From assembly GCF_003610375.1 (NCBI RefSeq), contig NZ_RAPZ01000011.1:62001-126000 (forward strand): a stretch of 64,000 bases of DNA, written 5' to 3'. Shown piece after piece: positions 8,855-18,550 of this stretch (within the stretch, counting starts at the first letter, position 1; every line of letters starts with the position of its first letter). Both the position numbers and the translations under genes were made by a program. The stretch is from Sphingomonas sp. PP-CC-1A-547. GTDB taxonomy: Bacteria > Pseudomonadota > Alphaproteobacteria > Sphingomonadales > Sphingomonadaceae. The notes beneath the pieces were generated by a model that worked only from the letters and a program-made list of their open reading frames with translations, was not told where the DNA came from and ran no database searches.

Positions 8855-9688
8855 ATGACCACCGCCTATGACTGGACCGGCAGAATAGGCGACGTCTGGG
8901 CGGAGGAATGGCGTCGAACCGACCGAAGCTTCACCAACCTGACACCGTACCTGAACGCAGCGATCCTGTCCGTCGCCATCCCCCAAACCCGCAAGATCAT
9001 CGACATAGGCTGCGGCGCTGGAGCAACCTCTCTAGCCACGGCCCAAGCGATCCCGACCGCGCAGATAACCGGCATAGATCTCTCACCCACCCTGATCGAG
9101 ATCGCCAAACACCGCGCCAAAACCTCATCCAACGCCAGCTTCGAGTGCGCGGACATCACCGCCGCCGCCCCGAACCACGCTCCCATCGACCTCTACGTCT
9201 CGCGCCACGGCGTCATGTTCTTCGCTGACCCCGTCGCCGCCTTCACGACATTAGCCGAAGCCGCCGCCCCCGACGCGACGCTCGTCTTCACATGTTTCGC
9301 CGACCGCGCCGCCAACCGCTGGGCCACCGAAATCATCACCGCGACCGGCGGCAATGCAGACGCTCCGGCAAGCACCGCACCCGGCCCCTTCGCCTTCGCC
9401 GACCCGACTTACGTCGCGAGCATCCTCGAGAAATCCGGCTGGCATGTCGCGTCACCCGAGCGTGTCGAATTCGCCTACCGAGTAGGGGAGGGCGCCGATC
9501 CCGTAGCCGACGCCGTCGACTATTTCAGCCGCATTGGCCCGGCAGCATCCGCCATCCGAGACGCTGCCCCCGAGGAACGCGAGCGCCACATCGCGCGTCT
9601 CACCCAGGTCTGCGACCGGTACCGAAGCGGCGACACGGTGGAATTCCCCGCCGCCGCTTGGATCTGGACCGCGCGCAAATCGTCCTAA
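8855..9688 (+). CDS. Class I SAM-dependent methyltransferase
   Basis: A 277-aa single-domain methyltransferase. Motif I is 'IIDIGCGAGATSLA' (about residues 49-62), followed by the acidic motif II position in 'ITGIDLSPTLIEIA' and motif IV-like 'DLYVSRHGVMFF'. The substrate cannot be told; the family includes small-molecule methyltransferases with a Methyltransf_25-like domain. It stands alone after a repeat-rich gap and 19 bp ahead of a GST gene that probably shares its transcript. Like ispE, it uses ATA codons that are scarce in most genes here. Confidence 0.8.
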   Translation: MTTAYDWTGRIGDVWAEEWRRTDRSFTNLTPYLNAAILSVAIPQTRKIIDIGCGAGATSLATAQAIPTAQITGIDLSPTLIEIAKHRAKTSSNASFECADITAAAPNHAPIDLYVSRHGVMFFADPVAAFTTLAEAAAPDATLVFTCFADRAANRWATEIITATGGNADAPASTAPGPFAFADPTYVASILEKSGWHVASPERVEFAYRVGEGADPVADAVDYFSRIGPAASAIRDAAPEERERHIARLTQVCDRYRSGDTVEFPAAAWIWTARKSS

Positions 9689-9707
9689 TAAAAACAGGGG
9701 GTTCAGC

Positions 9708-10331
9708 ATGATCATCGTCCACCACCTCGAAAACTCGCGATCGCAGCGGATCCTGTGGATGCTCGAGGAACTCGGCCTCCCCTACGAGATCAAGCGCTAC
9801 GAGCGGAACAAGGCAACGATGCTCGCGCCGCCCGAACTCAAGCAGGTCTACCCGCTCGGCAAGTCGCCGGTGATCGAGGATGACGGCCAGGTGGTGGCCG
9901 AGACCGGCGCGATCGTCGAATATCTCGTCGACAAGGCGGACGGCAAGCTGGGCGCCCCCGCCAACCGCGCCGACGCGCTGCGCTACCGTTTCTGGCTCCA
10001 CTATGCGGAAGGCTCGATGATGCCGCCGCTGCTGCTGAAGCTCGTCCTCGCGCGCATCCCGATCCTCGGCAAGGCGGCGACCAAGAAGATCCAGCCGATG
10101 ATCGACGTCCATCTCGACTATGTCGAATCCGAACTGTCGAAGCGCCCCTGGTTCGCCGGCGCCGAGATGACCGCGGCCGACATCATGATGAGCTTCCCCT
10201 TGGAAGCTGCGCGCAATCGCGGCGGCCTCAACGAGTCCCGCCCCGCGACGATTGCATGGCTGGCAAAGGTCCACGCACGGCCCGCGTATCAAGCAGGGCT
10301 CAAAAAAGGCGGTCCGTACGCCTACGCCTGA
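9708..10331 (+). CDS. Glutathione S-transferase family protein
   Basis: A 207-aa cytosolic GST. The N-terminal thioredoxin-like domain begins 'MIIVHHLENSRSQRILWML', with the catalytic Ser/Tyr region in 'ENSRSQ' and the glutathione-binding 'SPVIEDDGQVVAETGAIVEY' (the E-T/S-G-A-I signature). An all-alpha C-terminal domain follows, with 'MTAADIMMSFPLE'. Start ATG 9708 has an AGGGGG ribosome site. The specific substrate is unknown. Confidence 0.85.
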   Translation: MIIVHHLENSRSQRILWMLEELGLPYEIKRYERNKATMLAPPELKQVYPLGKSPVIEDDGQVVAETGAIVEYLVDKADGKLGAPANRADALRYRFWLHYAEGSMMPPLLLKLVLARIPILGKAATKKIQPMIDVHLDYVESELSKRPWFAGAEMTAADIMMSFPLEAARNRGGLNESRPATIAWLAKVHARPAYQAGLKKGGPYAYA

Positions 10332-10384
10332 GGCGCTCGATGGGGAGCCTCCGACCAGGGTAGATTACTCCACCGTCTTTAAGA

Positions 10385-10491
10385 CACCTCCCCGGCGAAG
10401 GCCGGGGCCCAATTGGAGAGGTCGGAGTAACGAAGCGCACCGTTCGCCAGCCAAGTTTCCCAATTGGACCCCGGCCTCCGCCGGGGAGGTG
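10385..10491. repeat. Paired REP-like inverted repeat (CACCTCCCCGGCG... type)
   Basis: The left arm (10385-10418) and right arm (10450-10491) are inverted copies (CACCTCCCCGGCGAAGGCCGG / CCGGCCTCCGCCGGGGAGGTG), each with its own internal palindrome and an inward-facing CCCAATTGG. The spacer contains 'TAACGAAGCGC'. It lies between convergent genes (GST and symporter). Confidence 0.85.
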
Positions 10492-10553
10492 CTTCTTTAG
10501 CGCTCCGCCAACGTAAAAGGGTATCCTCGAGCAATTACCGGTTCAACATTGCC

Positions 10554-10603
10554 CTCAAACCTCAAACCTCAAACCTCAAACCTCAAACCTCAAACCTCAA
10601 ACC
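10554..10603. repeat. Tandem heptamer CTCAAAC x7 reaching into the symporter stop codon
   Basis: Seven perfect copies of CTCAAAC (10554-10602). The stop codon of the leftward symporter (TCA at 10597-10599 on the plus strand) lies within the seventh copy, so the array abuts the 3' end of that gene and copy-number change would leave the protein intact. Confidence 0.9.
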
Positions 10604-11934
10604 TGCCCCGGCCCGATCTTCTCATAGCTGTCCACATCCACCTTCGGACCATGCCCGGTAGGCGCATGCGGGAAATCCCGATCGGCCGGCTCACGCTCAT
10701 CAAGCCCGCCCTCCCACTTCGCAACCACAGTCGCCGCCACCGCATTTCCGATCACGTTCGTCGCCGAGCGCCCCATATCGAGGAAATGATCCACCGCCAG
10801 GATCAGCAAAATCCCCGCCTCCGGGATCTTGAACATCGACAGCGTTCCCGCGATCACCACCAGCGATGCGCGAGGCACCCCCGCAATCCCCTTCGACGTC
10901 ACCATCAACACCAGCAGCATCGCGATCTGCTGTCCGATCGGCATGTGGATGCCGTAGGCCTGCGCGATGAACAGCGACGCGAACGTCATGTACATCATCG
11001 ACCCGTCGAGGTTGAACGAATAGCCCAGCGGCAGCACGAAGCTCGCGATCCGCGGCGGCACGCCGAACCGGTCGAGCGCCTCCAGCGTCCGAGGATACGC
11101 CGCCTCGGACGACGCCGCCGAGAAGGCGAGGATCAGCGGATCGCGAATATACCGCACCAGCAACCGCGTCCGCGGCCCGATCAGCAGGAACGCGATCCCG
11201 ATCAGCATCGCCCACAGCAGCGCGAGGCCGATATAGAAGGTCAGCATGAAATAGCCGAGCTGGCCGAGGATGGCCGGGCCCCGCTCGGCGAGCGTCGCGG
11301 TCACCGCCGCGAACACCGCGAACGGCGCGAACCGCATCACGTAGTTGGTGATCTGGAGCATCACGGCGACCAGCGCCTCGATCGCCTTCACGAGCGGCGC
11401 GGCCTTCTCGCCGACCGCGGTGATCGCGACGCCGACGAACACCGAGAACACGACGATCTGCAAAATCTCGTTGCCCGCCATCGCCGCGATCATCGAATCG
11501 GGGACGATATGCGTGATGAACTTGGCGAGATCGAACGCCGCGCGGTCGACGCCGCTCGACGCGGTGGCCGGCGGGATCGCGAGTGCCAAGCCGACGCCCG
11601 GCTGCAACACGTTGACCAGGATCAGGCCCAGGGTGAGCGACAACAGGCTCGCGCAGATGAACCAGCCAAGGCTCCTTAAACCCACGCGGCCAAGCGCACC
11701 GGTGTCACCCATATGCGCGATGCCCACGACCAGAGTCGAGAACACCAAAGGGGCGATGATCATCTTGATCAGCCGCAGGAACAGCGTCGTCACGATCGAG
11801 AAATAGCCGGCGATGTCCTTCAGCCGTTCGGCGGACTCGGCCGTGCCGTTGTCGATCGACGCGTTCAGGATCCAGCCGACGACCATACCCGCGACGAGGC
11901 CGAACAAGATGTAATAGGTTAGCCGCTTGGCCAT
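10597..11934 (-). CDS. Dicarboxylate/amino acid:cation symporter (DAACS family)
   Basis: A 445-aa inner-membrane secondary transporter of the DctA/GltP family, importing C4-dicarboxylates or acidic amino acids with H+ or Na+. Family marks are the hydrophobic N-terminus 'LTYYILFGLVAGMVVGWIL', 'LFLRLIKMIIAPLVFSTLV', the serine-rich reentrant loop (here 'AFSAASSEAAYP'), 'PLGYSFNLDGSMMYM' and 'ATNVIGNAVA'. I use ATG 11934 (MAKRLTYY); the frame continues upstream without similarity. A hydrophilic C-tail of about 40 residues follows the last membrane segment. It is divergent from the M24 peptidase gene. Confidence 0.9.
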   Translation of the reverse strand: MAKRLTYYILFGLVAGMVVGWILNASIDNGTAESAERLKDIAGYFSIVTTLFLRLIKMIIAPLVFSTLVVGIAHMGDTGALGRVGLRSLGWFICASLLSLTLGLILVNVLQPGVGLALAIPPATASSGVDRAAFDLAKFITHIVPDSMIAAMAGNEILQIVVFSVFVGVAITAVGEKAAPLVKAIEALVAVMLQITNYVMRFAPFAVFAAVTATLAERGPAILGQLGYFMLTFYIGLALLWAMLIGIAFLLIGPRTRLLVRYIRDPLILAFSAASSEAAYPRTLEALDRFGVPPRIASFVLPLGYSFNLDGSMMYMTFASLFIAQAYGIHMPIGQQIAMLLVLMVTSKGIAGVPRASLVVIAGTLSMFKIPEAGILLILAVDHFLDMGRSATNVIGNAVAATVVAKWEGGLDEREPADRDFPHAPTGHGPKVDVDSYEKIGPGQV

Positions 11935-12005
11935 TAGTCGCTCCCGAGAAGTGCGGACAGGGAAGGGGATTGCGGCGCCCGGGTCAAGGACCCTATCGTC
12001 CGACG

Positions 12006-13286
12006 ATGTCGACCGCACGCCACAAGCCCGCCTTCAGCCCCTCGCGCCGCGACCTGCTGAGCCTCGCCATCGCGGCGCCGTTGCTGTCGACCACCGCGAT
12101 CCTTCGCGCCGCCGAGCCCGACCTGTCGGCGCTGTCCGACATCACCGGCGCGACCAGGCCGATCGACGCCACCGAACGCGCCGCGAGGCTGGTCCGCGCG
12201 CAGTCGCTGATGAAGGCGGCGGGCATCGGCGCGGTCCTGATCGAGCCGGGATCGTCGATGATCTACTTCACCGGCGTCCGCTGGCACACGAGCGAGCGGC
12301 TGACGCTGGCGATCCTCCCGGTCGAAGGCGAACCGTGCATCGTCACGCCGTTCTTCGAGGAGCCGTCGGTGCGCGAGACGCTCGCCGTCCCCGCCGAGGT
12401 GCGCGTCTGGCAGGAGGACGAGAACCCGCTCGCCGTGGCCGCCGGATTTTTGCGCGACCGGAATCTCGCCACGCGGCCGATCGGCCTGGAGGCGGAGGTG
12501 CGCTACTTTGCCTATGCCGGGCTCGCGCGGGTCCTGCCTGACGCCAAGATCGTCTCCGTCGACCCGGTCGTTCGCGCCTGCCGGATGATCAAGACCCCCG
12601 CCGAAATCGCGCTGATGCAGGCCGCGACCGAGGTCACGCTCGCCGCGTATCGCTGGACCAAGCCGCGCGTCGAGAGGGGTATGACCGGCCCGGAGATCGG
12701 CGCGCTGATGAACGCCGCGACGAAGAAGCTCGGCGGCGCGCCCGAGTTCGCGCTCGCGCTGATCGGCGAGGCGTCCGCCTATCCGCACGGCAGCCGCGAA
12801 ATCCACCGCGTCGCCGACGGCCAGGTCGTGCTGATGGACTGCGGCTGCACCGTGCAGGGCTATCAATCCGACATCTCGCGCACCTGGGTCCACGGCGCGG
12901 CAACCGCCGACCAGCGCAAGACGTGGGATCAGGTCGCCCGTGGGCAACAGATCGCGTTCGCCGCCGCCAGGATCGGCGCACCCGCCGGAAGCATCGACGA
13001 CGCGGTCCGACGGCATTACGAGACGCTCGGCTACGGGCCGGGGTACAAGCTCCCCGGCCTGTCGCATCGCACCGGCCACGGCATCGGCATGGACGGCCAC
13101 GAACCCGTCAACCTCGTCCGCGGCGAGACGACCAGGCTGGCGGCGGGGATGTGCTTCTCGGACGAGCCGGGCATCTACATTCCCGGGAGGTACGGGGTGC
13201 GGATTGAGGATTGCTTCCACATGACCGATGCGGGCCCGAAATGGTTCAGCGAGCCGCCCAAGTCGATCGACGCGCCGTTGGGGTAA
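12006..13286 (+). CDS. Secreted M24-family metallopeptidase (Xaa-Pro aminopeptidase-like)
   Basis: A 426-aa two-domain pita-bread peptidase. The N-terminus has a twin-arginine-type signal (SRRDLLSLAIAAPLL), so export through Tat is likely; tatABC lies 32 kb away in this window. Residues about 45-200 form a creatinase N-terminal-like domain. The C-terminal catalytic domain keeps the five metal ligands: Asp in 'VLMDCGC', Asp in 'YQSDISRTW', His in 'RTGHGIGMDGHEP', Glu in 'SDEPGIYIPG' and Glu in 'VRIEDCF'. Start ATG 12006 precedes the signal directly. The first ligand motif reads D-C-G rather than the usual D-x-G with Ala or Ile, which is a mild variation. Confidence 0.88.
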   Translation: MSTARHKPAFSPSRRDLLSLAIAAPLLSTTAILRAAEPDLSALSDITGATRPIDATERAARLVRAQSLMKAAGIGAVLIEPGSSMIYFTGVRWHTSERLTLAILPVEGEPCIVTPFFEEPSVRETLAVPAEVRVWQEDENPLAVAAGFLRDRNLATRPIGLEAEVRYFAYAGLARVLPDAKIVSVDPVVRACRMIKTPAEIALMQAATEVTLAAYRWTKPRVERGMTGPEIGALMNAATKKLGGAPEFALALIGEASAYPHGSREIHRVADGQVVLMDCGCTVQGYQSDISRTWVHGAATADQRKTWDQVARGQQIAFAAARIGAPAGSIDDAVRRHYETLGYGPGYKLPGLSHRTGHGIGMDGHEPVNLVRGETTRLAAGMCFSDEPGIYIPGRYGVRIEDCFHMTDAGPKWFSEPPKSIDAPLG

Positions 13287-13317
13287 GGGACGCCCAAGGA
13301 CCGCCACCCCCTCCACC

Positions 13318-13433
13318 AACACCACCACCCCGGCGAAGGCCGGGGCCCAATTGGGGGGCGGCGATAACGAAGCGCTGCTTTCGGTTATTTCCCCCTCTCC
13401 AATTGGGCCCCGGCCTTCGCCGGGGTGGTGTTG
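13318..13433. repeat. Paired REP-like inverted repeat (CAACACCACCACCCCGGCG... type)
   Basis: Full-length element. The left arm 13318-13353 and right arm 13398-13433 are near-perfect inverted copies, each with the CCCCGGCGAAGGCCGGGG palindrome and CCAATTGG. The spacer includes 'TAACGAAGCGC'. It is the best reference copy for the half-element found inside ispE. Confidence 0.9.
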
Positions 13434-13456
13434 CTCTTGCCGAATTGCAGCACTCC

Positions 13457-13512
13457 CTTGTTCTCCCGCGAAGGCGGGAGCCCAGTCTGGGTCCCCGCCT
13501 TCGCGGGGAAAC
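13457..13512. repeat. REP-like element (CTCCCGCGAAGGCGGGAG type)
   Basis: Two palindromes joined by 'CCCAGTCTGGGT'. Matching copies lie at 6952, 23839 and 57110, a degraded one at 8631, and a coding one at 20405. With the preceding pair it fills most of the gap between the M24 peptidase gene and alaS. Confidence 0.85.
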
Positions 13513-13598
13513 ATGCTATCTTCGTTTCAATCGGATACGTCCGCACCTCCTCACACACCCGACTTGAGCGAACCGCCCCGCTCGCCTAAGTCCCCGGC

Positions 13599-16250
13599 AT
13601 GACATCGACGAACGACATCCGCCGCGGCTTCCTCGACTATTTCGGTTCGCAGGGGCACCAGATCGTGCCCTCCGCGCCGCTGGTACCGCAGAACGACCCG
13701 ACGCTGATGTTCGTCAACGCCGGGATGGTGCCGTTCAAGAACGTCTTCACCGGCCTCGAATCGCGCCCCTACACCACCGCGACCTCGTCGCAGAAATGCG
13801 TCCGCGCCGGCGGCAAGCACAACGATCTCGACAATGTCGGCTACACCGCGCGCCATCACACTTTCTTCGAAATGCTCGGCAATTTCTCGTTCGGCGATTA
13901 TTTCAAGGAACAGGCGATCGTCCACGCCTGGACGTTGCTCACGCGCGAATGGGGCCTGTCGCCGGACAAACTGACCGCCACCGTCTACCACACCGACGAC
14001 GAGGCGTTCGATCTCTGGAAGAAGGTCGCCGGCCTCCCCGATCACCGCATCATCCGCATCCCGACCAAGGATAATTTCTGGTCGATGGGCGACAACGGGC
14101 CGTGCGGTCCATGCTCCGAAATCTTCTACGACCACGGCGACCACATCTTCGGCGGCCCTCCCGGCAGCCCCGACGAGGATGGCGATCGTTTCGTCGAGAT
14201 CTGGAACCTCGTGTTCATGCAATACGAGCAGGAGAACGCCGAGATCGTCGGCAACCTGCCCAAGCCCTCGATCGACACCGGCATGGGGCTCGAGCGCATC
14301 GCCGCGGTCATGCAGGGCGTCACCGACAATTACGACACCGACACGTTCAAGGCGCTGATCGCAGCCTCGGGCGCGCTGACGCACACCGCGACCGACGGCG
14401 CCAACACCGCCAGCCACCGCGTGATCGCCGATCACCTGCGCACGGCCGGCTTCCTGATTGCGGACGGCGTGCTTCCCGCCAGCGAAGGCCGCGGCTACGT
14501 CCTGCGCCGTATCATGCGGCGCGCGATGCGCCACGCGCACATCCTCGGCGCGAAGCAGCCGCTGATGCACCGGCTGGTCCCCGCGCTCGTCACCGAGATG
14601 GGCGCCGCCTATCCCGAACTGTCGCGCGCCCGTCCGCTGATCGAGGCGACACTCCAGCAGGAGGAAACGCGCTTTCGGCAGACGCTCGACAAGGGGTTGA
14701 AGCTGCTCGACGAGGCAACCACGGGCATGACCGACGGCACGCTGGCCGGCGACGTCGCGTTCAAGCTCTACGACACCTACGGCTTCCCGTACGACCTGAC
14801 CGAGGACGCACTGCGCGAACGCAACATCGCGGTCGACCGCGCAGGCTTCGACACCGCGATGGCCGAGCAGAAGCGCGCCGCCCGCGCCGCCTGGAAGGGC
14901 TCGGGCGCGAAGGCTTCGGACGACATCTGGTTCGACATCGTCGAGCAGACCGGCGGCACCGAGTTCCTCGGTTACGCGTCCGACACCGGCGAGGGCGAGG
15001 TCGTCGCGCTGGTCAAGGACGGCGCGCGCGTCGACCACGCGACCACCGGCGATACGGTCGCGATCGTCGTCAACCAGACGCCCTTCTATGGCGAGAGCGG
15101 CGGACAGGTCGGCGATGCCGGCCACATCTCGAACGACAGCGGTCTGCGCGCGAACGTCACCGAGACCTCGAAGCAGCTCGGCCGCGTGTTCGTCCATCAC
15201 GCGATCGTCGACGCTGGCGAGATCAAGGTCGGCGACCCGGTCAAGCTCCAGATCGACGTCGCCCGCCGCGCACAGATTCGCGCCAACCACTCCGCGACGC
15301 ACCTCCTGCACGAGGCCCTCCGCGAACGCCTCGGCACGCACGTCGCGCAGAAGGGGAGTCTCGTCGCGCCCGATCGGCTGCGCTTCGATTTCTCGCAGCC
15401 GGTCGCGATGACCCCCGCCGATATCGCGCGGGTCGAGGCCGACGTGAACGCGCAGGTCCGCGGCAACGGCGCGGTGACGACGCTGCTGATGACCCCCGAC
15501 GACGCGATCGCGATGGGTGCGATGGCGCTTTTCGGTGAGAAATACGGCGACGAAGTCCGCGTCGTGTCGATGGGATCGACCAACGAGGGGACATATTCGA
15601 TCGAGCTGTGCGGCGGCACGCACGTCAACGCGCTCGGCGACATCGGCCTGTTCAAGGTTGTCGGCGAAGGTGCGGTCTCCAGCGGCATCCGCCGTGTCGA
15701 AGCGCTGACCGGCGAAGCGGCGCGCGCATACCTGACCGGGCGTGACGACCGCCTGCGCGAGGCGGCAGCGGTGCTGAAGTCGACCCCCGACGAGGTCCCG
15801 GCGCGCGTCGCATCGCTGCTCGAAGACCGCCGCCGCCTCGAACGCGAACTCGCCGATGCGAAGAAGGCGCTGGCGCTCGGCGGCGGTGGCTCGGGCGAAG
15901 CGGCTGGCCCCGAACAGGTCGGCGGCGTCGCGTTCATCGGCCAGGTGCTCAACGACTTCGAAGCCAAGGGCCTGCGCGGCGCGGTCGACGAAGCGAAGCA
16001 GCGGCTCGGGTCGGGAATCGCGGTGATGGTCGCGATCAACGACGGCCGTGCCTCGGTCGCGGTCGGCGTGACGGCGGACCTGGTCGCCAGCCACAACGCA
16101 GTCGACCTGCTCAAGATCGCGGTGGCCACGCTAGGCGGGCAGGGCGGCGGCGGCCGTCCCGACATGGCGCAGGGCGGTGGTCCCGATGGCGACAAGGCTG
16201 CGGAAGCGGTCGCTGCGGTTCGCGCCGCGCTCGAGGCCGTTAACGCATAA
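13599..16250 (+). CDS. alaS: Alanine-tRNA ligase
   Basis: Class II aminoacyl-tRNA synthetase charging tRNA-Ala in the cytoplasm. It has 883 aa, the normal length. The catalytic core begins '[20 protein letters not shown]' and contains '[18 protein letters not shown]'. The editing domain carries the zinc/editing ligands '[16 protein letters not shown]' and '[15 protein letters not shown]'. The C-terminal DHHA1-type domain ends in a glycine-rich '[17 protein letters not shown]'. ATG 13599 is the only start consistent with the conserved N-terminus. The large open frame on the opposite strand (13551-16094) is a high-GC shadow. Confidence 0.98.
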   Translation: MTSTNDIRRGFLDYFGSQGHQIVPSAPLVPQNDPTLMFVNAGMVPFKNVFTGLESRPYTTATSSQKCVRAGGKHNDLDNVGYTARHHTFFEMLGNFSFGDYFKEQAIVHAWTLLTREWGLSPDKLTATVYHTDDEAFDLWKKVAGLPDHRIIRIPTKDNFWSMGDNGPCGPCSEIFYDHGDHIFGGPPGSPDEDGDRFVEIWNLVFMQYEQENAEIVGNLPKPSIDTGMGLERIAAVMQGVTDNYDTDTFKALIAASGALTHTATDGANTASHRVIADHLRTAGFLIADGVLPASEGRGYVLRRIMRRAMRHAHILGAKQPLMHRLVPALVTEMGAAYPELSRARPLIEATLQQEETRFRQTLDKGLKLLDEATTGMTDGTLAGDVAFKLYDTYGFPYDLTEDALRERNIAVDRAGFDTAMAEQKRAARAAWKGSGAKASDDIWFDIVEQTGGTEFLGYASDTGEGEVVALVKDGARVDHATTGDTVAIVVNQTPFYGESGGQVGDAGHISNDSGLRANVTETSKQLGRVFVHHAIVDAGEIKVGDPVKLQIDVARRAQIRANHSATHLLHEALRERLGTHVAQKGSLVAPDRLRFDFSQPVAMTPADIARVEADVNAQVRGNGAVTTLLMTPDDAIAMGAMALFGEKYGDEVRVVSMGSTNEGTYSIELCGGTHVNALGDIGLFKVVGEGAVSSGIRRVEALTGEAARAYLTGRDDRLREAAAVLKSTPDEVPARVASLLEDRRRLERELADAKKALALGGGGSGEAAGPEQVGGVAFIGQVLNDFEAKGLRGAVDEAKQRLGSGIAVMVAINDGRASVAVGVTADLVASHNAVDLLKIAVATLGGQGGGGRPDMAQGGGPDGDKAAEAVAAVRAALEAVNA

Positions 16251-16305
16251 TCCTGTCGTTGCGCTAACGGTCCGTGCGTAGGGCGGTGCCTTCCAGGAGA
16301 GTATC

Positions 16306-16809
16306 ATGATCATCACGACTCTGATCCAGACGGTGTCTGCCATGTTCCCCACGGCGCCTCCGGCACCACCTGCGCCGCCTGCACCGCCGATGATGATGCA
16401 GCGCGGATTCGGCGGCGCGATGGTGGCGGAACGCTACGTCGTCGATGTCGACGTTCGCGCAGACGGTGCGGTCGTCTGGACGGGATCGCTCCGGGTCGCA
16501 TCGAATGCGGCAGCAAGCTTCCGCCGCGATCAGACCGAAGCAGAGGAGAGTGATTGCGGCGTCCGGGCGGGATATCGCAGCGGCGTACAGACAGGCTTCT
16601 CGCTGCAATTGCGACCGACCAGGTTCGACGAAGCGGATAGCGGCGTCGCCGTCACGTTGCGCTGGACCCGCCCTGGAACCGGGCAATGTCCGGTGCAGGC
16701 CAGCACACGAACGGTTGAAATGAACGATGCGGTCAGATTGAAGGCCGGCGAGACGGTGACGATGAAGGGGGACGGCGGGCTGGTCGTCAAACTTCACCGC
16801 CGACCGTGA
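16306..16809 (+). CDS. Hypothetical protein with proline-rich N-terminal segment
   Basis: I do not recognise this 167-aa protein. Residues 1-13 are mildly hydrophobic, followed by a Pro/Ala repeat (PTAPPAPPAPPAPP), a 'MMM' run and a predicted beta-rich domain (alternating hydrophobics in 'YVVDVDVRADGAVVWTGSL'). Two cysteines (in 'SDCGVRAG' and 'GQCPVQ') could form a disulphide if it is exported. A good AGGAGA ribosome site precedes ATG 16306. It follows alaS at 55 bp and converges with the TPP enzyme gene. Confidence 0.6.
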   Translation: MIITTLIQTVSAMFPTAPPAPPAPPAPPMMMQRGFGGAMVAERYVVDVDVRADGAVVWTGSLRVASNAAASFRRDQTEAEESDCGVRAGYRSGVQTGFSLQLRPTRFDEADSGVAVTLRWTRPGTGQCPVQASTRTVEMNDAVRLKAGETVTMKGDGGLVVKLHRRP

Positions 16810-16818
16810 CGGGCAGGG

Positions 16819-18459
16819 TCAGCCCCGAACCTTTGCCAGCGTCGTCCCGGCGGTGATCGCCTCGATATCCGTCACAACATGCAGCAAACGCACCCCAGAC
16901 CGCGCCATCGCCCGGTCGAGCGCCGCTGCGAAATCTTCGGTCCGCTCGACGGTTTCCGCCCAGCACCCATAAGCCCGCCCCAGCGCGGCGAAATCCGGAT
17001 TGCGTAGCGTCGTCCCAGACACCCGCCCCGGATATTCCCGCTCCTGATGCATGCGGATGGTGCCGTAGCCGCCATTATCCACGACGATCACCAGAATGTC
17101 CGCGCCGTGTGCGACCGCGGTTGCCAGTTCCTGGCCGTTCATCAGGAAGCAGCCGTCGCCTGCCAGGGCGACGACGGTCCGCTCCGGATGACGTAACGAC
17201 GCCGCGACTGCGGCTGGCACGCCGTACCCCATTGCTCCAGCCGTCGGCGCTAGCTGCGTGCCCGGTCCGGCGTACGCCCAGTACCGATGCCACCACCCCG
17301 AGTAATTTCCTGCGCCGTTGCAGATGATCGCATCTGCCGGCAGTCGCTCGCGCATCGCTGCCACGCAAGGTCCCAGGTCCATCACGAGATCGCGAGGCGC
17401 GGGTGTCGACCACGCGAGCCAATCCGCATGCGCCTCCGACCCGGCGGTCCGCGGCGGCAGGTCAACCGCCAGCAACGCTTCGGCAAACTCCTCCATCCCC
17501 GCACACACCGCCACATCCGCGCGGTACGCCCGGTGCAACTCATCCGGATCGGGGTGGACGTGGATCAGCCGCTGCCCCGGATGATCGGGCGTGATCAGCG
17601 CATAGCCATCGGTCGTCGCCTCCCCCAGCCGAGGCCCGACCATAAGCAACAGATCCGCTGCCTTCACCCGCTCGACCAGCTTCGGATTGGGCCCGTACCC
17701 CAGGTTCCCCGCCCACACCGGGCAGTCGTTCGGAATAGCATCCTGCCGCCGAAATGCCGCCGCCACGGGAATGCCGTTACGATCCGCCCAAGTCGAGAAC
17801 GCCCCTGACGCCGCCACATCCCAGCCAGCACCGCCGACGATCGCCACCGGCCGTTCGGCGGTGGTCAGCAGATCGGCGAGCAGGTCCATCGTATCGGCGT
17901 CACAGCCTTGCGCCACCCGCTCGACCCGCGGCCGATCGACCGCGTCGACCACGTCGAGCAGCATGTCCTCTGGCAACGCCAATACGACCGGCCCAGGCCG
18001 CCCCGACATCGCCGTCGCATAGGCCCGCGCAACATATTCCGGGATCCGCCGCGCATCGTCGATCCGCGCCGCCCACTTGGCGATGGGTGCGAACATCGCC
18101 TGGAAATCGATTTCCTGGAACGCCTCGCGGTCGCGCGTGCCGCGGTCGATATCGCCGACGAAGAGGATCATCGGCTGCGAATCCTGCATCGCCACGTGCA
18201 CGCCGATCGACGCATTGGTCGCGCCCGGCCCGCGAGTCACGAACGCCACCCCCGGCCGATGCGTCAGCGTCCCGTCCGCGCATGCCATGAACCCGACGCC
18301 GCCCTCCTGCCGGCACACGACGAGGTCGATCGCCGGCGTATCGTGCAGCGCGTCGAGCACGGCGAGGAAGCTCTCCCCCGGCACGGTGAAGATCCGGTCG
18401 CAGCCCTGTGCGACGAGTTGGTCGACCAGGATACGGCCGCCGGTGCGTGGTGTAATCAT
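16819..18459 (-). CDS. Thiamine-pyrophosphate-dependent enzyme, acetolactate synthase-like
   Basis: A 546-aa three-domain TPP enzyme of the AHAS/pyruvate oxidase group. The N-terminal domain holds the catalytic Glu in 'IFTVPGESFLAVLDAL'. The middle domain is the FAD/nucleotide-like fold. The C-terminal domain carries the TPP/Mg site 'ALAGDGCFLMNGQEL...VVDNGGYGTI' (G-D-G then N). It lacks a neighbouring small regulatory subunit, which argues against the biosynthetic ilvBN enzyme; a catabolic 2-oxoacid decarboxylase or synthase role is more likely. Divergent from the SMP-30 gene with 91 bp between. Confidence 0.85.
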   Translation of the reverse strand: MITPRTGGRILVDQLVAQGCDRIFTVPGESFLAVLDALHDTPAIDLVVCRQEGGVGFMACADGTLTHRPGVAFVTRGPGATNASIGVHVAMQDSQPMILFVGDIDRGTRDREAFQEIDFQAMFAPIAKWAARIDDARRIPEYVARAYATAMSGRPGPVVLALPEDMLLDVVDAVDRPRVERVAQGCDADTMDLLADLLTTAERPVAIVGGAGWDVAASGAFSTWADRNGIPVAAAFRRQDAIPNDCPVWAGNLGYGPNPKLVERVKAADLLLMVGPRLGEATTDGYALITPDHPGQRLIHVHPDPDELHRAYRADVAVCAGMEEFAEALLAVDLPPRTAGSEAHADWLAWSTPAPRDLVMDLGPCVAAMRERLPADAIICNGAGNYSGWWHRYWAYAGPGTQLAPTAGAMGYGVPAAVAASLRHPERTVVALAGDGCFLMNGQELATAVAHGADILVIVVDNGGYGTIRMHQEREYPGRVSGTTLRNPDFAALGRAYGCWAETVERTEDFAAALDRAMARSGVRLLHVVTDIEAITAGTTLAKVRG

Positions 18460-18550
18460 TGGCGCATCCTGCCTTCCGTTGCCCCCGAAGTCGAGAAACG
18501 GTTACGCTTGCGCCGAAGCCGGGACCAACCCGACTCGCCCGGAGAGGATC

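Noticed and set aside
10384..10600. CRISPR-like appearance of repeated units near 10.4-10.6 kb
   Set aside because: The units are REP-like palindromes and a heptamer array without spacers; no cas genes are present.
13551..16094. 847-codon open frame opposite alaS
   Set aside because: High-GC shadow of alaS; the translation is Arg/Asp/Val-rich with no family motif, while alaS is unmistakable on the plus strand.
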